NCBI GenBank assembly: GCA_018058445.1
Contig: JAGOZY010000036.1
Coordinates: 1,359-8,070 of the forward strand
Direction of reading: 5' to 3'
DNA: 6,712 bases
Source of the DNA: Negativicutes bacterium
GTDB lineage: Bacteria > Bacillota > Negativicutes > JAGOZY01
Part shown: positions 1 through 5,460 of the stretch, one piece after another
Numbering within the stretch: the stretch's first letter is position 1
How the letters are laid out: every line of letters begins with the position of its first letter
Notes under the pieces: generated by a model
The model's input: only the letters and a program-made list of their open reading frames with translations
Database searches by the model: none
Told to the model about the DNA's origin: nothing
Position numbers and translations under genes: made by a program

Positions 1-1071
1 GAAGAAGTCCGTCTTCAGTATCATGAACTTTTTGATCGAAATTTAATCTTGCATGAAAAATTAATCCTAGCCACTGAAAAAGGACTCTTTGATCGGTTAA
101 TTATCGGTCAAGATGACGCGCAACCTTTCGGTATTCCAAATTGGTACCGTAAGCGAGCGGTGGATTTTGCCAAAAAGCATGGGGTCTTAGAAACAAAAGT
201 ATTTTTTACTGGTGGGACTGATGAACTGGCACAGCTCTTAGTGGCTCGCTATGCCTTAAGTGAACGAAAAGACCCTTTTTCTGTCTATACCTACTATACA
301 GAAAAAACGACCTTCTATCGGATCCTTCCTTATATGTCGGAGACACTTGGAACCAACGTAGATGAAAAATTTCGTATCTTAGGCATCGTCCCAGTGGCTT
401 CACCGGATGACGCAAATTTAATTTTGGCAGTTCATGGTGGCTACAGAAATCCTGACCTGCCAGCTTATCGTCAGGCTGCAAAGCAGCTTAATTCCTGGAT
501 GCGCGAAGGAAAAGCTGTTTCGATCATGGATGTGAATCGGGATTTCAACAAACCTGAATCTCTACTACCCATCCTTATTGATGAAAAAGTACCTCTCCTT
601 AATCTAGCCGGCTATGCGGGCTGGAATACTGCCAGCAATTCCTTGGGAACAGCTTTAAGCCAGGGTATTCTCTTTACCATCGGAATGGATGGCTCAAGCC
701 CAAGTGGAAGTATGCCAGAGCGTCGAAACCTTCAGGGTACTTTCTTAGTTTCTCGCTTTTTGGATGACTGGGCTTATCAAAAAGAGCTTCAAACAAAATT
801 GAACTATCGGTTGCGGTTCCTTAACTATAATCCTTATGCACTTGGTATAAATGACCAAAGAATCCGTCAAGAACTGAAACAGCAAATCCACTATTCTTTT
901 GATCAGTTGTATCAGAAGCAATTCTCCCAGATTCCGTATACTTTTCTAGCAGACGAAGGAGAGCGCCGTTTCTTCCTCAGAAATGTGCAGATAAATATTG
1001 ATTTTCCTTGGTATCGTACTTTCGAAATTGATCTTAAAGTAACTCCTTTATGGGAAAAGGCAATGGACTGA
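1..1071 (+). CDS. DUF4127 family protein, C-terminal part (5' end outside window)
   Basis: The reading frame is open from the first base, so the gene starts upstream of the window; a TTG at 49 is only an internal leucine codon. About 356 residues are visible and end at a TGA at 1069-1071. The family normally has roughly 500 residues, so about the first third is missing. Counting from base 1, family signatures are the LIIGQDDAQPFGIP segment (Q37, D38, D39), a TGGTDELAQLL segment near 70-80, ILAVHGG near 141-147, and a very typical AGYAGWNTASNSLGT near 203-217. These match the conserved blocks of DUF4127, a Firmicute family with no established function. No signal peptide or membrane segment is seen in the visible part. 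No clear terminator separates it from the tRNA-Gln promoter about 30 bp downstream. The family call is firm; the biochemical role is unknown. Confidence 0.9.
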   Translation, partial: EEVRLQYHELFDRNLILHEKLILATEKGLFDRLIIGQDDAQPFGIPNWYRKRAVDFAKKHGVLETKVFFTGGTDELAQLLVARYALSERKDPFSVYTYYTEKTTFYRILPYMSETLGTNVDEKFRILGIVPVASPDDANLILAVHGGYRNPDLPAYRQAAKQLNSWMREGKAVSIMDVNRDFNKPESLLPILIDEKVPLLNLAGYAGWNTASNSLGTALSQGILFTIGMDGSSPSGSMPERRNLQGTFLVSRFLDDWAYQKELQTKLNYRLRFLNYNPYALGINDQRIRQELKQQIHYSFDQLYQKQFSQIPYTFLADEGERRFFLRNVQINIDFPWYRTFEIDLKVTPLWEKAMD

Positions 1072-1099
1072 ATTTATCGAAGATATCTTTCCCAAAGCC

Positions 1100-1128
1100 T
1101 TGCGATTCCTCGCTTGATCCTGTATAAT
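1100..1128 (+). promoter_or_regulatory. Sigma-A promoter of tRNA-Gln
   Basis: A TTGCGA -35 box at 1100-1105 and a perfect TATAAT -10 box at 1123-1128 are separated by 17 bp. The expected transcription start near 1135 leaves a leader of about 43 nt before the tRNA, to be removed by RNase P. The leader can fold a small hairpin (TCTTGG at 1151-1156 with CCAAGA at 1162-1167). Confidence 0.8.
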
Positions 1129-1177
1129 CCTGAATGTATCAAGGTTCTTCTCTTGGGAAAGCCAAGAACTCATGTAT

Positions 1178-1252
1178 TGGGGTGTCGCCAAGCGGTAAGG
1201 CACCGGACTCTGACTCCGGTATTCCTAGGTTCGAATCCTAGCACCCCAGCCA
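1178..1252 (+). tRNA. tRNA-Gln (anticodon CTG)
   Basis: A full cloverleaf is visible. The 7-bp acceptor stem is TGGGGTG (1178-1184) with CACCCCA (1242-1248), the discriminator base is G1249, and CCA is encoded at 1250-1252. The anticodon stem CCGGA/TCCGG (1203-1207 with 1215-1219) encloses the loop CTCTGAC, giving anticodon CTG at 1210-1212, which reads CAG. The T arm contains GGTTCGAATCC. The weak U1-A72 first pair and G73 are known recognition features of bacterial tRNA-Gln and support the identity. It has its own promoter and terminator, so it is a single-gene unit. Confidence 0.97.
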
Positions 1253-1261
1253 GAAAAAGAT

Positions 1262-1292
1262 AAAACCAGAGACATTTAGTCTCTGGTTTTTT
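1262..1292 (+). terminator. Rho-independent terminator of tRNA-Gln, likely bidirectional
   Basis: A perfect 12-bp stem (1262-1273 with 1279-1290) closes a 5-nt ATTTA loop and ends in a T run on the + strand. The upstream arm begins with an A run, so on the - strand it also yields a T-tailed hairpin, 14 nt past the stop codon of the convergent HD gene. It therefore probably ends both transcripts. Confidence 0.9.
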
Positions 1293-1306
1293 ATTATGTT
1301 GAAAAT

Positions 1307-1876
1307 TTACAGGAGCGGGACTTCTTGATATTCGGGCTTCTTTGTGGCATCTCGAAGGGCGGCAATGATAAAAGCAATATGCTCTTCAATAGGCAACTCA
1401 AGTGCTTCTGCTCCCCATTTTAAAGTCTCTCGATTAACCGCTTTTGCGAAAGCTTTGTCTTTCATTTTTTTCGTCACCGATTTGACTTCCAAAGTATCTA
1501 GACTTTTATCGGGCCGTACAAGCGCGCAAGCTAAGACAAAGCCTGGCATCTCGTCCACTGCAAGCAGGGTCTTTTGAACGAGCGTTCTCTCCCCTTCATA
1601 AGCTCGGCAATGGGACTCCACATCTTTGATAAAAGAAGCTTCGTAGCCAGCAGCACTTAAATATTCATCGGCGTGATTCGGATGGTCATCTGGGTGCTTA
1701 TCAAAATCAATATCATGGAGCAATCCCAACGTTCCCCAATATTCCGAGTCTTCACCGAATTTTTCAGCGTAAGCCCGCATGCAAATTTCTACGGAAACAC
1801 AGTGGCGTAATAAATGAGGTTGAGAAACATGCTGTTTTAAAAGTTCCCAAGCGTCTTCACGGTCAAAAAGGTTCAT
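1307..1876 (-). CDS. HD-superfamily hydrolase (COG2316-like)
   Basis: A 189-residue soluble protein with the metal-binding residues of an HD-domain phosphohydrolase: H25 (LLRHC), the H54-D55 doublet in LLHDIDFD, histidines H68 and H89, and D108 in AVDEMPGF. The C-terminal half carries a run typical of a small conserved family of uncharacterised hydrolases (ALVRPDKSLDTLEVKSVTKK, residues 118-137, then MKDKAFAKAVNRE). HD proteins hydrolyse phosphate esters, often of nucleotides; the substrate here is not known. The ATG at 1876 is preceded by GGAGGA (1890-1885) with 8-nt spacing. It lies 27 bp downstream of the fur-family gene on the same strand, so the two are probably one transcript. The length is normal for the family and no key residue is missing. 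Confidence 0.85.
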   Translation of the reverse strand: MNLFDREDAWELLKQHVSQPHLLRHCVSVEICMRAYAEKFGEDSEYWGTLGLLHDIDFDKHPDDHPNHADEYLSAAGYEASFIKDVESHCRAYEGERTLVQKTLLAVDEMPGFVLACALVRPDKSLDTLEVKSVTKKMKDKAFAKAVNRETLKWGAEALELPIEEHIAFIIAALRDATKKPEYQEVPLL

Positions 1877-1903
1877 CAGGGTTTTCCTCCACTTCGCGCA
1901 AGT

Positions 1904-2353
1904 TTAAGCTTTCTTAATTTTTTGGCACTCTTGGCAGAGTCCAAAGAGTTCCAAACGATGGGCACTGAGGGTAAAACCAGTTCGAGCAACCTCTTTTTGC
2001 AGGCGGTCTTCATCAACCGGGCAATGATGCAAGCACTCCATCTGCCCACATTGACTGCACACAATGTGATGATGATGTCCATCCGCAAGTTCAAAGCGAC
2101 TTCCGGTTTTTCCGCTTCCACCAATTTGGTTGATAATACCTAGCTCTACTAAAGTGTTTAAATTGCGATAGACCGTATCGAGCCCGATACAGGATTCGCG
2201 TTTTTCAATTTCTTGAAAAATCTGAGCTACTGTCTGAGCTTCAAGCGCTTCCATCAAAACATCGACAATGATTAAGCGCTGATGGGTAATTCGTCCGCCA
2301 CGATCCTTCAATTCTTTAATAATTTGTTGCCGAAGCTGTTCCCGCGCGTCCAT
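1904..2353 (-). CDS. fur: Fur-family metal-responsive repressor (Fur/Zur type)
   Basis: A 149-residue protein with the Fur architecture: an N-terminal winged helix (about 10-85) containing RITHQRLIIVDVL and the recognition-helix signature GLDTVYRNLNTLVELG (57-72), then a dimerisation and metal domain. Metal ligands are conspicuous: an HHHH run at 93-96, CSQC (C99, C102), C107 and C111, H132, and CQEC (C140, C143). The two CxxC pairs match the structural zinc site of Fur, Zur and PerR. The protein should repress metal-uptake or stress genes when its metal is bound; whether the metal is Fe, Zn or Mn cannot be decided from sequence. The ATG at 2353 follows AAGGGGG (2366-2360) with 6-nt spacing. 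It has the upstream NlpC/P60 terminator behind it, so it must have its own promoter between about 2367 and 2404. The symbol denotes the family, not a proven ortholog. Confidence 0.92.
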   Translation of the reverse strand: MDAREQLRQQIIKELKDRGGRITHQRLIIVDVLMEALEAQTVAQIFQEIEKRESCIGLDTVYRNLNTLVELGIINQIGGSGKTGSRFELADGHHHHIVCSQCGQMECLHHCPVDEDRLQKEVARTGFTLSAHRLELFGLCQECQKIKKA

Positions 2354-2366
2354 GTGGTTCCCCCTT

Positions 2367-2403
2367 AAGTTATTCGTCGTTTATTCTTTACATTTACTTA
2401 TAG
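2367..2403 (-). promoter_or_regulatory. Upstream control region of the fur-family gene, with a GAATAA direct repeat
   Basis: This AT-rich stretch lies between the NlpC/P60 terminator and the fur Shine-Dalgarno and must hold the promoter. I cannot assign convincing -35 and -10 boxes. On the coding strand, GAATAA occurs twice, separated by ACGAC (an 11-bp period, 2373-2389). This is not the palindromic Fur, Zur or PerR box of Bacillus. Autoregulation is possible but not shown. Confidence 0.35.
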
Positions 2404-2430
2404 AAAAAGAGGGGGCTCTTCCCCTCTTTT
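2404..2430 (-). terminator. Rho-independent terminator of the NlpC/P60 gene
   Basis: A perfect 10-bp stem (AAAAGAGGGG at 2430-2421 with CCCCTCTTTT at 2414-2405 on the - strand) has a 6-nt loop and a T run continuing to 2404. It begins 14 nt after the stop codon of the cell-wall hydrolase gene and insulates the fur promoter region. Confidence 0.9.
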
Positions 2431-2443
2431 CATTTGCATTTGT

Positions 2444-3097
2444 TTACATAGCTCGACGAGCACCAATGTAACGACTTCCCCAGTATCCACTATCCAAAGA
2501 GTCAACGACGACACCGCGGCTACTCGATGCATTTACAAACTGTCGATTTCCAAGGTAGATGCCTACGTGTGAAGGACCTGGCTCATAAGTTTCAAAAAAG
2601 ACCAAGTCGCCCACTTGAAGTTCGGTCACTGTTGGCAGGTTATAATACTGTTCGTCCGCCATTCGCGGCAGGCTGACTCCAACTTGTGCAAATACATATC
2701 GGGTATAGCCGGAACAATCAAATCCACTTGGACTTGTTCCACCGAATGAATAAGGCACTCCTTGATAACGTAGTGCTTCTTGCACTACACGACGATATCT
2801 ACTGGTAATCGAACGACTGACTGGCAGTTCTCGCCCTAAAAGAGCTTTGTGAGTCATCTCACCGATGATCCCGTCTGCGTCAAGTCCTCGATCCTTTTGA
2901 AAGGCTTTTACCGCTCCTACGGTAGTCGGTCCGAAATTTCCATCAACTGAAACTGTGTATCCCAGTGTCAGGAGTTGCTCCTGAACTGCTGTGACTTCTG
3001 CCCCTTCATCTCCTTGGCGAATTGGCTCGGCAGCCTGAGCAATGGTTAATCCAACCATGAGCGAGAAAATACAAGTCAAAAAGATTCTTTTTAGCAA
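2444..3097 (-). CDS. Secreted NlpC/P60 peptidoglycan endopeptidase with a PG-binding domain
   Basis: A 217-residue exported cell-wall hydrolase. Residues 1-22 form a signal peptide: MLKR charged start, hydrophobic core, and probable cleavage after AQA or AQAA. Residues about 26-88 form a PG_binding_1 domain (VTAVQEQLLTLGY, VDGNFGPTTVGAVKAFQ, DGIIG). Residues about 103-217 form the NlpC/P60 cysteine peptidase domain with nucleophile C128 in FDCSGYTRYVF and H177 in PSHVGIYLG. The third catalytic position, usually His, is N189 in FVNASS, an accepted but less common variant. The family cleaves peptide stems of peptidoglycan, commonly the gamma-D-Glu to diamino-acid bond. The start is TTG at 3097: the only nearby upstream ATG (3116) is out of frame and hits TAA at once, and the next in-frame ATG (M14) would destroy the signal peptide. 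A c-di-AMP riboswitch precedes it directly, a known association for cell-wall hydrolases. Confidence 0.93.
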   Translation of the reverse strand: MLKRIFLTCIFSLMVGLTIAQAAEPIRQGDEGAEVTAVQEQLLTLGYTVSVDGNFGPTTVGAVKAFQKDRGLDADGIIGEMTHKALLGRELPVSRSITSRYRRVVQEALRYQGVPYSFGGTSPSGFDCSGYTRYVFAQVGVSLPRMADEQYYNLPTVTELQVGDLVFFETYEPGPSHVGIYLGNRQFVNASSSRGVVVDSLDSGYWGSRYIGARRAM

Positions 3098-3103
3098 ATT
3101 AAA

Positions 3104-3230
3104 AGACCCCTCTCATTGCCTCCGGGGTTAGCTGACGGGTTTGGGCGAGAGTGCCCTACTTCTTTATGAAGATTCACCCCAAAAATGGTTCCCCCGTACT
3201 GGAGCTGATTCGGCTTTCAAGGCTCCAATT
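3104..3230 (-). ncRNA. Cyclic di-AMP riboswitch (ydaO/yuaA class)
   Basis: Read on the - strand, the leader carries the conserved blocks of this class in order: GCCGAATC (about 3213-3207), CGGGGGAACC (3196-3187), GGGGTGAATC (3180-3171), GTAGGGC (3159-3153) with GCCC (3146-3143), then CCCGTCAGCTAACC (3139-3126) and the AGGC...GAGAGGGG end (to 3107). The class binds c-di-AMP and generally turns expression off when ligand is high; it often precedes cell-wall hydrolase and potassium or osmolyte transport genes. The gene beneath it encodes an NlpC/P60 hydrolase, which fits. The 5' boundary is approximate. No intrinsic terminator fits between the aptamer and the start codon, and the last helix contains the Shine-Dalgarno. 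Confidence 0.93.
3106..3114 (-). promoter_or_regulatory. Shine-Dalgarno of the NlpC/P60 gene, inside the riboswitch
   Basis: GAGAGGGGT (3114-3106) is the only plausible ribosome binding site for the TTG start at 3097, 9 nt after the last G of the GGGG. GGGGT (3110-3106) can pair with ACCCC (3128-3124) to form the terminal helix of the aptamer, so a folded aptamer would hide it. Confidence 0.75.
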
Positions 3231-3249
3231 TATCTATTGATCTCCTAAT

Positions 3250-3278
3250 ATTTTATCTCTTATTAAAAGAACCGTCAA
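3250..3278 (-). promoter_or_regulatory. Sigma-A promoter of the riboswitch-NlpC/P60 unit
   Basis: On the - strand, TTGACG (3278-3273) and TAAAAT (3255-3250) are separated by exactly 17 bp. Transcription should start near 3243, about 13 nt before the recognisable aptamer. The -35 box lies only 4 bp from the inverted repeat at 3283-3322. Confidence 0.82.
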
Positions 3279-3282
3279 ATGA

Positions 3283-3322
3283 CCAGGTCTTAAAAAAACT
3301 GATTAAGCCTTTTAAGACCTGG
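3283..3322. repeat. Perfect 13-bp inverted repeat between trxA and the riboswitch promoter
   Basis: CCAGGTCTTAAAA (3283-3295) is repeated inverted as TTTTAAGACCTGG (3310-3322) around a 14-nt loop. In the trxA transcript this makes a stable hairpin starting 24 nt after the stop codon. The hairpin is not followed by a T run, so it is an imperfect candidate for a trxA terminator. It may instead protect the 3' end or bind a regulator next to the downstream promoter. Confidence 0.7.
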
Positions 3323-3346
3323 ACAAACAGCGAAGAGATTTTATTT

Positions 3347-3670
3347 TTAGAGAGCTTTTTCAATCATTGCAGCAAGCTCAGTCCGAGGACGGAAACCAAC
3401 CGCACGTGAAACTTCTTCTGTACCTTTTACAACAAGCAGTGTAGGTACGCTCATTACTTTAAAGCGTTTTGCCAGATCAGGCACAACTTCTACATCGATT
3501 TTCGCGATGGTAGCTTTACCTTCCATCTCTGGTGCTAAAGCTTCTACTTCACCAGAAACCATTTTACAAGGTCCACACCAAGTAGCGAAAAAGTCTACTA
3601 AAACCGGATGACCCGCTTTCTCTACTTTTTCTTCAAAATCCTGTACGCTCGTAATATGCACGAGAGCCAT
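3347..3670 (-). CDS. trxA: Thioredoxin
   Basis: A 107-residue cytoplasmic thioredoxin of standard length and fold. It carries the WCGPC active site (W31, C32, C35), the buried acid D26 in LVDFFATW, the cis-proline P76 in MSVPTLLV, and G92 near the end. It reduces disulfides of target proteins and is recycled by thioredoxin reductase; no reductase gene is in the window. The ATG at 3670 has a strong AAGGAGGA (3685-3678) with 7-nt spacing. It stands alone between the rnpB terminator and the promoter of the riboswitch unit, so it should have its own promoter within 3700-3850, where I could not pick convincing boxes. A short CAGTA-TTC-TACTG inverted repeat at 3703-3715 lies just upstream of the ribosome binding site. 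Confidence 0.97.
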   Translation of the reverse strand: MALVHITSVQDFEEKVEKAGHPVLVDFFATWCGPCKMVSGEVEALAPEMEGKATIAKIDVEVVPDLAKRFKVMSVPTLLVVKGTEEVSRAVGFRPRTELAAMIEKAL

Positions 3671-3850
3671 GATTCACTCCTCCTTTTATTGTATCAATTG
3701 GACAGTATTCTACTGCCTTTTTTAAATATTCGCTTCTAATTTAGATTCTCCTGCTCGGCAGAGAATATTTCTCAATGAACTCATCCCTTAATTTTTATGA
3801 TTTCCCCTATAATCCTTGTAATACATGGCTTGATTAAATAAATATTCTCG

Positions 3851-3903
3851 AAATTAAAAAGTCACTTCCTAGCTATCACAAATTTGTGACTAAGAAGTGA
3901 CTT
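3851..3903 (-). terminator. Rho-independent terminator of rnpB
   Basis: On the - strand, AAGTCACTTC (3903-3894) pairs with GAAGTGACTT (3868-3859). An inner 14-bp self-complementary core, TCACAAATTTGTGA, sits at 3876-3889, separated by a small internal loop. A T run (3860-3856, then AATTT) follows on the - strand only. It lies about 38 nt after the 3' end of RNase P RNA. Confidence 0.85.
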
Positions 3904-3940
3904 CTATTAAGCAACGTAAAACGAAGCTTTTTAATTGATC

Positions 3941-4304
3941 AAAGACAGAAAAAGTTCGCCATAAGCCGAGTTCTGTTCTGCTTGCGCAGTGGCAATCATT
4001 TATCTAGGCGATCAATTGCTCAATCGCTCGAGCGACACACCCGGAAGGTCAGCGGGCCGCTTCACACCTTCCCTACTTGGTCTTGCTCCGGGTGGGGTTT
4101 ACCTAGCCGGCTGGTCGCCCAGCCGCTGGTGCGCTCTTACCGCACCGTTGCACCCTTACCGATAAATCGGCGGTTTCTTTCTGTGGCACTGGCCTTAGGG
4201 TTGCCCCCACTGGACGTTATCCAGCACCCTGCCCTATGGAGCTCGGACTTTCCTCGTCTGACTTATCATCAGCCGCGATTGCCTGTCGAACTTTTTCTGT
4301 CTGT
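3941..4304 (-). ncRNA. rnpB: RNase P RNA, bacterial type A
   Basis: This is the catalytic RNA of RNase P, which trims 5' leaders from tRNA precursors such as the two in this window. The hallmarks on the - strand are GAGGAAAGTCCGAGCTCC near the 5' end, GGCAGGGTGCTGGATAACG, the GGTAAACCCCACCCGGAGCAAGACCAA block, and ACAGAACTCGGCTTAT near the 3' end. The ends pair as a perfect P1 helix of about 16 bp (4302-4287 with 3958-3943). The total of about 360 nt and the A-type blocks distinguish it from the B-type RNA of Bacillus. Exact ends are inferred from P1 and the promoter. It has a near-ideal own promoter and its own terminator. Its GC-rich sequence also keeps a spurious frame open on the + strand. 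Confidence 0.96.
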
Positions 4305-4307
4305 CTA

Positions 4308-4336
4308 AGACTATCGAAGCGAAGGAAGGTTGTCAA
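4308..4336 (-). promoter_or_regulatory. Sigma-A promoter of rnpB
   Basis: On the - strand a perfect TTGACA (4336-4331) is followed after 17 bp by TAGTCT (4313-4308). The predicted start near 4302 coincides with the beginning of the RNase P RNA P1 helix. The -35 box lies only 17 bp after the nif3 stop codon, with no terminator between them. Confidence 0.87.
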
Positions 4337-4353
4337 TCTATTCATTGTCTTTT

Positions 4354-5460
4354 TTAGCAAAATTTAAAAATCTCTGACTCGCCTGAGCAAATGTCGACTG
4401 AACAATTCGTTTCTTTTTGCAGTCTTTCTACAACTACTGACAAGATATGGTTTTCAGTGCCAAAATGTCCGCCATCTACAAGGCAGATACCATTTTGAAG
4501 AGCTTCTTCAGCGTCGTGATGTTTGATATCGCCAGTAAGATAGACGTCGGCACCTGAACGAAGAGCTTCTTTGAGTAGACTCATGCCAGAACCACCACAC
4601 AAAGCTACTTTTCTTATTTTCGTCGTTAGCTCGCCACAAAATCGAACCCCTTGTAGATTGAGTTTTGTTTTTACAAAATCAGCAAATTCACCGAGAGTCA
4701 TCTCCGTTTGCAGATTCCCCACGCGACCGAGTCCTTCGTTTCCACCTGTCTGGTTTTCTAGTGGAATGAGATCATAGACCACTTCTTCATAGGGATGAGC
4801 AGCTAGCATCGAGGCGAGAACTGGGGAGAGATTTTCCCGATTCACAATCGCTTCAATGCGAGCTTCATTTACTTTTTCCAGTTTGCCAATTTCTCCAATC
4901 GCCGGTTTCGCTCCTGTCAGTGGAAGAAAGGTGCCTTCACCAAGGGTCGAAAATGCACAATGACTGTAGTTTTTGAATTGTCCGGCTCCAGCATCCCCTA
5001 AGGCATTTTGAAGCAAATCAGCGTCTGTTTCTGGCACAAAAACCGCTAATTTAAGCCAGTTCGATTGAATTTGTGGAATAAGTGGGGTCACTTCACGAAG
5101 TTCTAAGATGTTTGCCAGATTATCATTAACTCCCTCTTTACAAGCATCTAAGTTGGTATGTGCAGATAACACGCCGATATTGTGTCTGATCAGATCAGCA
5201 ACCATTTTTCCAATTGGCTGATCTTCCGAAAGCTTCATTGGCGGACTCATCCAGAGCGGATGATGAGTAACTAGTAGGTCTGCTTTACTGTCAATCGCTT
5301 CTTTAACCACTTCGGGCGATACCCCAAGGGCGACTTTGATTCGTCGCACTTCTTGTTCTGGATCGCCTAGAAAAAGACCGATTTGATCCCATGGCTCGGC
5401 AAGAGTTGGCGCTGCCCACTCGTCTAAAATCTTTTTTACATCTTTGATTCGGATAGACAT
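4354..5460 (-). CDS. nif3: Nif3/YqfO-type dinuclear metal protein (GTP cyclohydrolase 1 type 2 homolog)
   Basis: A 368-residue protein of the YqfO subgroup. The two halves of the Nif3 domain lie at about 1-125 and 245-368. They carry the metal ligands H66-H67 in LLVTHHPLW, D105 in SAHTNLDACKEGVND, and H332 and E336 in DGGHFGTEN. Between them is the PII/CutA1-like insertion domain (about 134-235, ending in AAHPYEEVVYDLIPL), typical of the long form. The family binds two metal ions; its true reaction is not settled, and the GTP cyclohydrolase name comes from homology. I chose ATG 5460 (MSIRIKDVKKIL) because GGAGGG at 5475-5470 lies 9 nt upstream and family members begin near this point. The frame stays open to an ATG at 5499, but those 13 extra residues have no support. 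The start overlaps the trmK 3' end by 25 bp, suggesting coupled translation. No terminator follows before rnpB. Confidence 0.93.
   Translation of the reverse strand: MSIRIKDVKKILDEWAAPTLAEPWDQIGLFLGDPEQEVRRIKVALGVSPEVVKEAIDSKADLLVTHHPLWMSPPMKLSEDQPIGKMVADLIRHNIGVLSAHTNLDACKEGVNDNLANILELREVTPLIPQIQSNWLKLAVFVPETDADLLQNALGDAGAGQFKNYSHCAFSTLGEGTFLPLTGAKPAIGEIGKLEKVNEARIEAIVNRENLSPVLASMLAAHPYEEVVYDLIPLENQTGGNEGLGRVGNLQTEMTLGEFADFVKTKLNLQGVRFCGELTTKIRKVALCGGSGMSLLKEALRSGADVYLTGDIKHHDAEEALQNGICLVDGGHFGTENHILSVVVERLQKETNCSVDICSGESEIFKFC

Noticed and set aside
1876..2124. Open frame of 82 codons on the - strand
   Set aside because: It overlaps the fur-family gene in another frame, has no family resemblance, and is a shadow.
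3113..3116. ATG at 3116 as a start for the NlpC/P60 gene
   Set aside because: It is out of frame and reaches TAA after five codons; the TTG at 3097 is the real start.
3685..3700. TACAAT just upstream of the trxA ribosome site as its -10 box
   Set aside because: Transcription would begin inside the Shine-Dalgarno, and no -35 box lies at the right distance.
3808..3813. TATAAT on the + strand as a promoter
   Set aside because: There is no -35 box at a suitable distance and no gene to drive on that strand.
3982..4308. Open frame of 108 codons on the + strand
   Set aside because: It lies antisense to the RNase P RNA gene; the frame is open because of GC-rich structured RNA, and the peptide has no protein character.
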